NCBI GenBank assembly: GCA_000824805.1 | Contig: CCNA01000045.1 | Location: 1 to 64,000 of the forward strand | Reading direction: 5' to 3' | From: Mesorhizobium sp. SOD10 | Lineage (GTDB): Bacteria > Pseudomonadota > Alphaproteobacteria > Rhizobiales > Rhizobiaceae | Length of the DNA: 64,000 bases | Shown: positions 63,391-64,000 of the stretch, one piece after another | Position numbering within the stretch: the first letter of the stretch is position 1 | How the letters are laid out: each line of letters begins with the position of its first letter | Made by a program: the position numbers and the translations under genes | Notes under the pieces: model-generated | Databases searched by the model: none | The model's input: the letters and a program-made list of their open reading frames with translations, nothing else | What the model was told of the DNA's origin: nothing

Positions 63391-64000
63391 ATGAATGCCA
63401 GACTGCGAAGAATTCGCGAGGACCTGGGGCAGCGCCTCAAGATCTACCGGGCGAGGCGCGCACGGGCGCGAAGCAAGGCCACCTTCATCGGCATAACCGG
63501 CAGCTCAGGAAAGTCGACTGCGGCGAGCCTGCTGGGACACATCCTCGCCGGCTACGCCCGGGTCTATACGCGGGTTTTGGCCAACACGATAAAGTCACTG
63601 GTCAGCACACTCTACAAGCGCATGAACAAGAGCGGCGAGGTCGACTACGTCGTCTTCGAGGCGGGTGCCTTCGGCATCGATACGATCAGGCCCATGGCGC
63701 AGATGCTCAAGCCGCACGTGGCTATTGTCACCATGGTGCGGCTTGAGCATCTCTCCAGTTTCAAGACATTGGAGAACATCGCTCGCGAAAAGCGCGCTCT
63801 TGTCGAGGCGCTGGAGCCCGGCGGCCTTGCGGTGCTCAATGCCGACGATCCCAATGTGCTGGCCATGGCATCGGACGCTGCGCATCGCTTCGTCACGTTC
63901 GGCGAGTCGGAAATGGCCGACTACCGCGTCACCGATATTAATGCCGCTTATCCGCGCGCGCTCCACTTCACACTCCACTGGCGAGGCGGGGCGCTGAAGC
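63391..64000 (+). CDS. Mur-ligase-like ATP-dependent ligase, partial at window end
   Basis: The reading frame opens at ATG 63391 (MNARLRRIRED) and runs through 203 codons to the window end without a stop, so the C-terminus is missing. The P-loop of Mur ligases is clear: FIGITGSSGKSTAASLLGH. Later segments fit the central domain, with DYVVFEAGAFGIDTIRPMAQ, VAIVTMVRLEHLSSF and LAVLNADDPNVLAM. There is a basic N-terminal stretch of ~30 residues and no UDP-binding N-terminal MurC-F domain. It could be a MurF-like or capsule-type (CapB/PgsB-like) ligase. The substrate is open. Confidence 0.8.
   Translation, partial: MNARLRRIREDLGQRLKIYRARRARARSKATFIGITGSSGKSTAASLLGHILAGYARVYTRVLANTIKSLVSTLYKRMNKSGEVDYVVFEAGAFGIDTIRPMAQMLKPHVAIVTMVRLEHLSSFKTLENIAREKRALVEALEPGGLAVLNADDPNVLAMASDAAHRFVTFGESEMADYRVTDINAAYPRALHFTLHWRGGALK

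Overview
The window is chromosomal DNA from a GC-rich alphaproteobacterium of the order Rhizobiales, most probably Mesorhizobium or a close relative. The assignment rests on recognition of gene order (murA, DUF2948, hisD, UPF0262, low-molecular-weight phosphatase, infA, maf, yacG, tRNA-Phe; and zwf, pgl, edd), on protein similarity recalled from knowledge, and on several Rhizobium-type intergenic palindromes. No database search was run. There is no rRNA and no CRISPR array.

Layout. 0-2.1 kb: the end of an integrated element, with a truncated serine recombinase and a P4-type tyrosine integrase next to tRNA-Phe. 2.1-10.4 kb: core genes for translation, nucleotide hygiene, histidine and peptidoglycan precursors, with five palindromic repeat blocks, a 58-residue gene, tRNA-Thr, a degenerate GGDEF protein and an SNase-like protein. 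10.6-24.3 kb: a complete Flp/Tad pilus locus in two divergent arms. The left arm carries pilin, cpaB, cpaC, a small lipoprotein, three TadG/TadE-type proteins, cpaE, an L,D-transpeptidase and a coiled-coil membrane protein. The right arm carries cpaF, tadB, tadC, tadD and the prepilin peptidase. 24.4-27.4 kb: a PAP2 enzyme, an LpoA-like lipoprotein and a small exported cysteine protein.

27.4-39.8 kb: a large-adhesin system. It contains a VCBS/RTX adhesin of about 1,713 residues, a divergent LapG-like periplasmic cysteine protease, and a type I secretion operon (TolC, ABC transporter, HlyD) that ends with a ribbon-helix-helix protein. This is the most interesting system in the window. It looks like a Lap-type controlled-release adhesin, but no LapD-like receptor is present here. 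40.2-43.8 kb: a SAF-domain oxidoreductase broken by a single-base frameshift, convergent with a galactitol-type PTS (IIC, IIA, IIB), which is unusual for this order.

44.1-54.3 kb: proC, then an exopolysaccharide-type glycan locus with an O-antigen-ligase-like protein, GT2, GT4, WecG/TagA and DUF6492 proteins, a flippase and a long Wzz/GumC chain-length protein. 54.3-58.2 kb: folD, a GlxA-type AraC regulator and a von Willebrand A protein followed by a clear terminator. 58.2-62.3 kb: the Entner-Doudoroff/pentose-phosphate entry operon zwf-pgl-edd. 62.5-64 kb: an SDR dehydrogenase and the start of a Mur-ligase-like gene cut by the window end. Most start positions are chosen from Shine-Dalgarno sequences, overlaps and domain starts, and are stated where uncertain.
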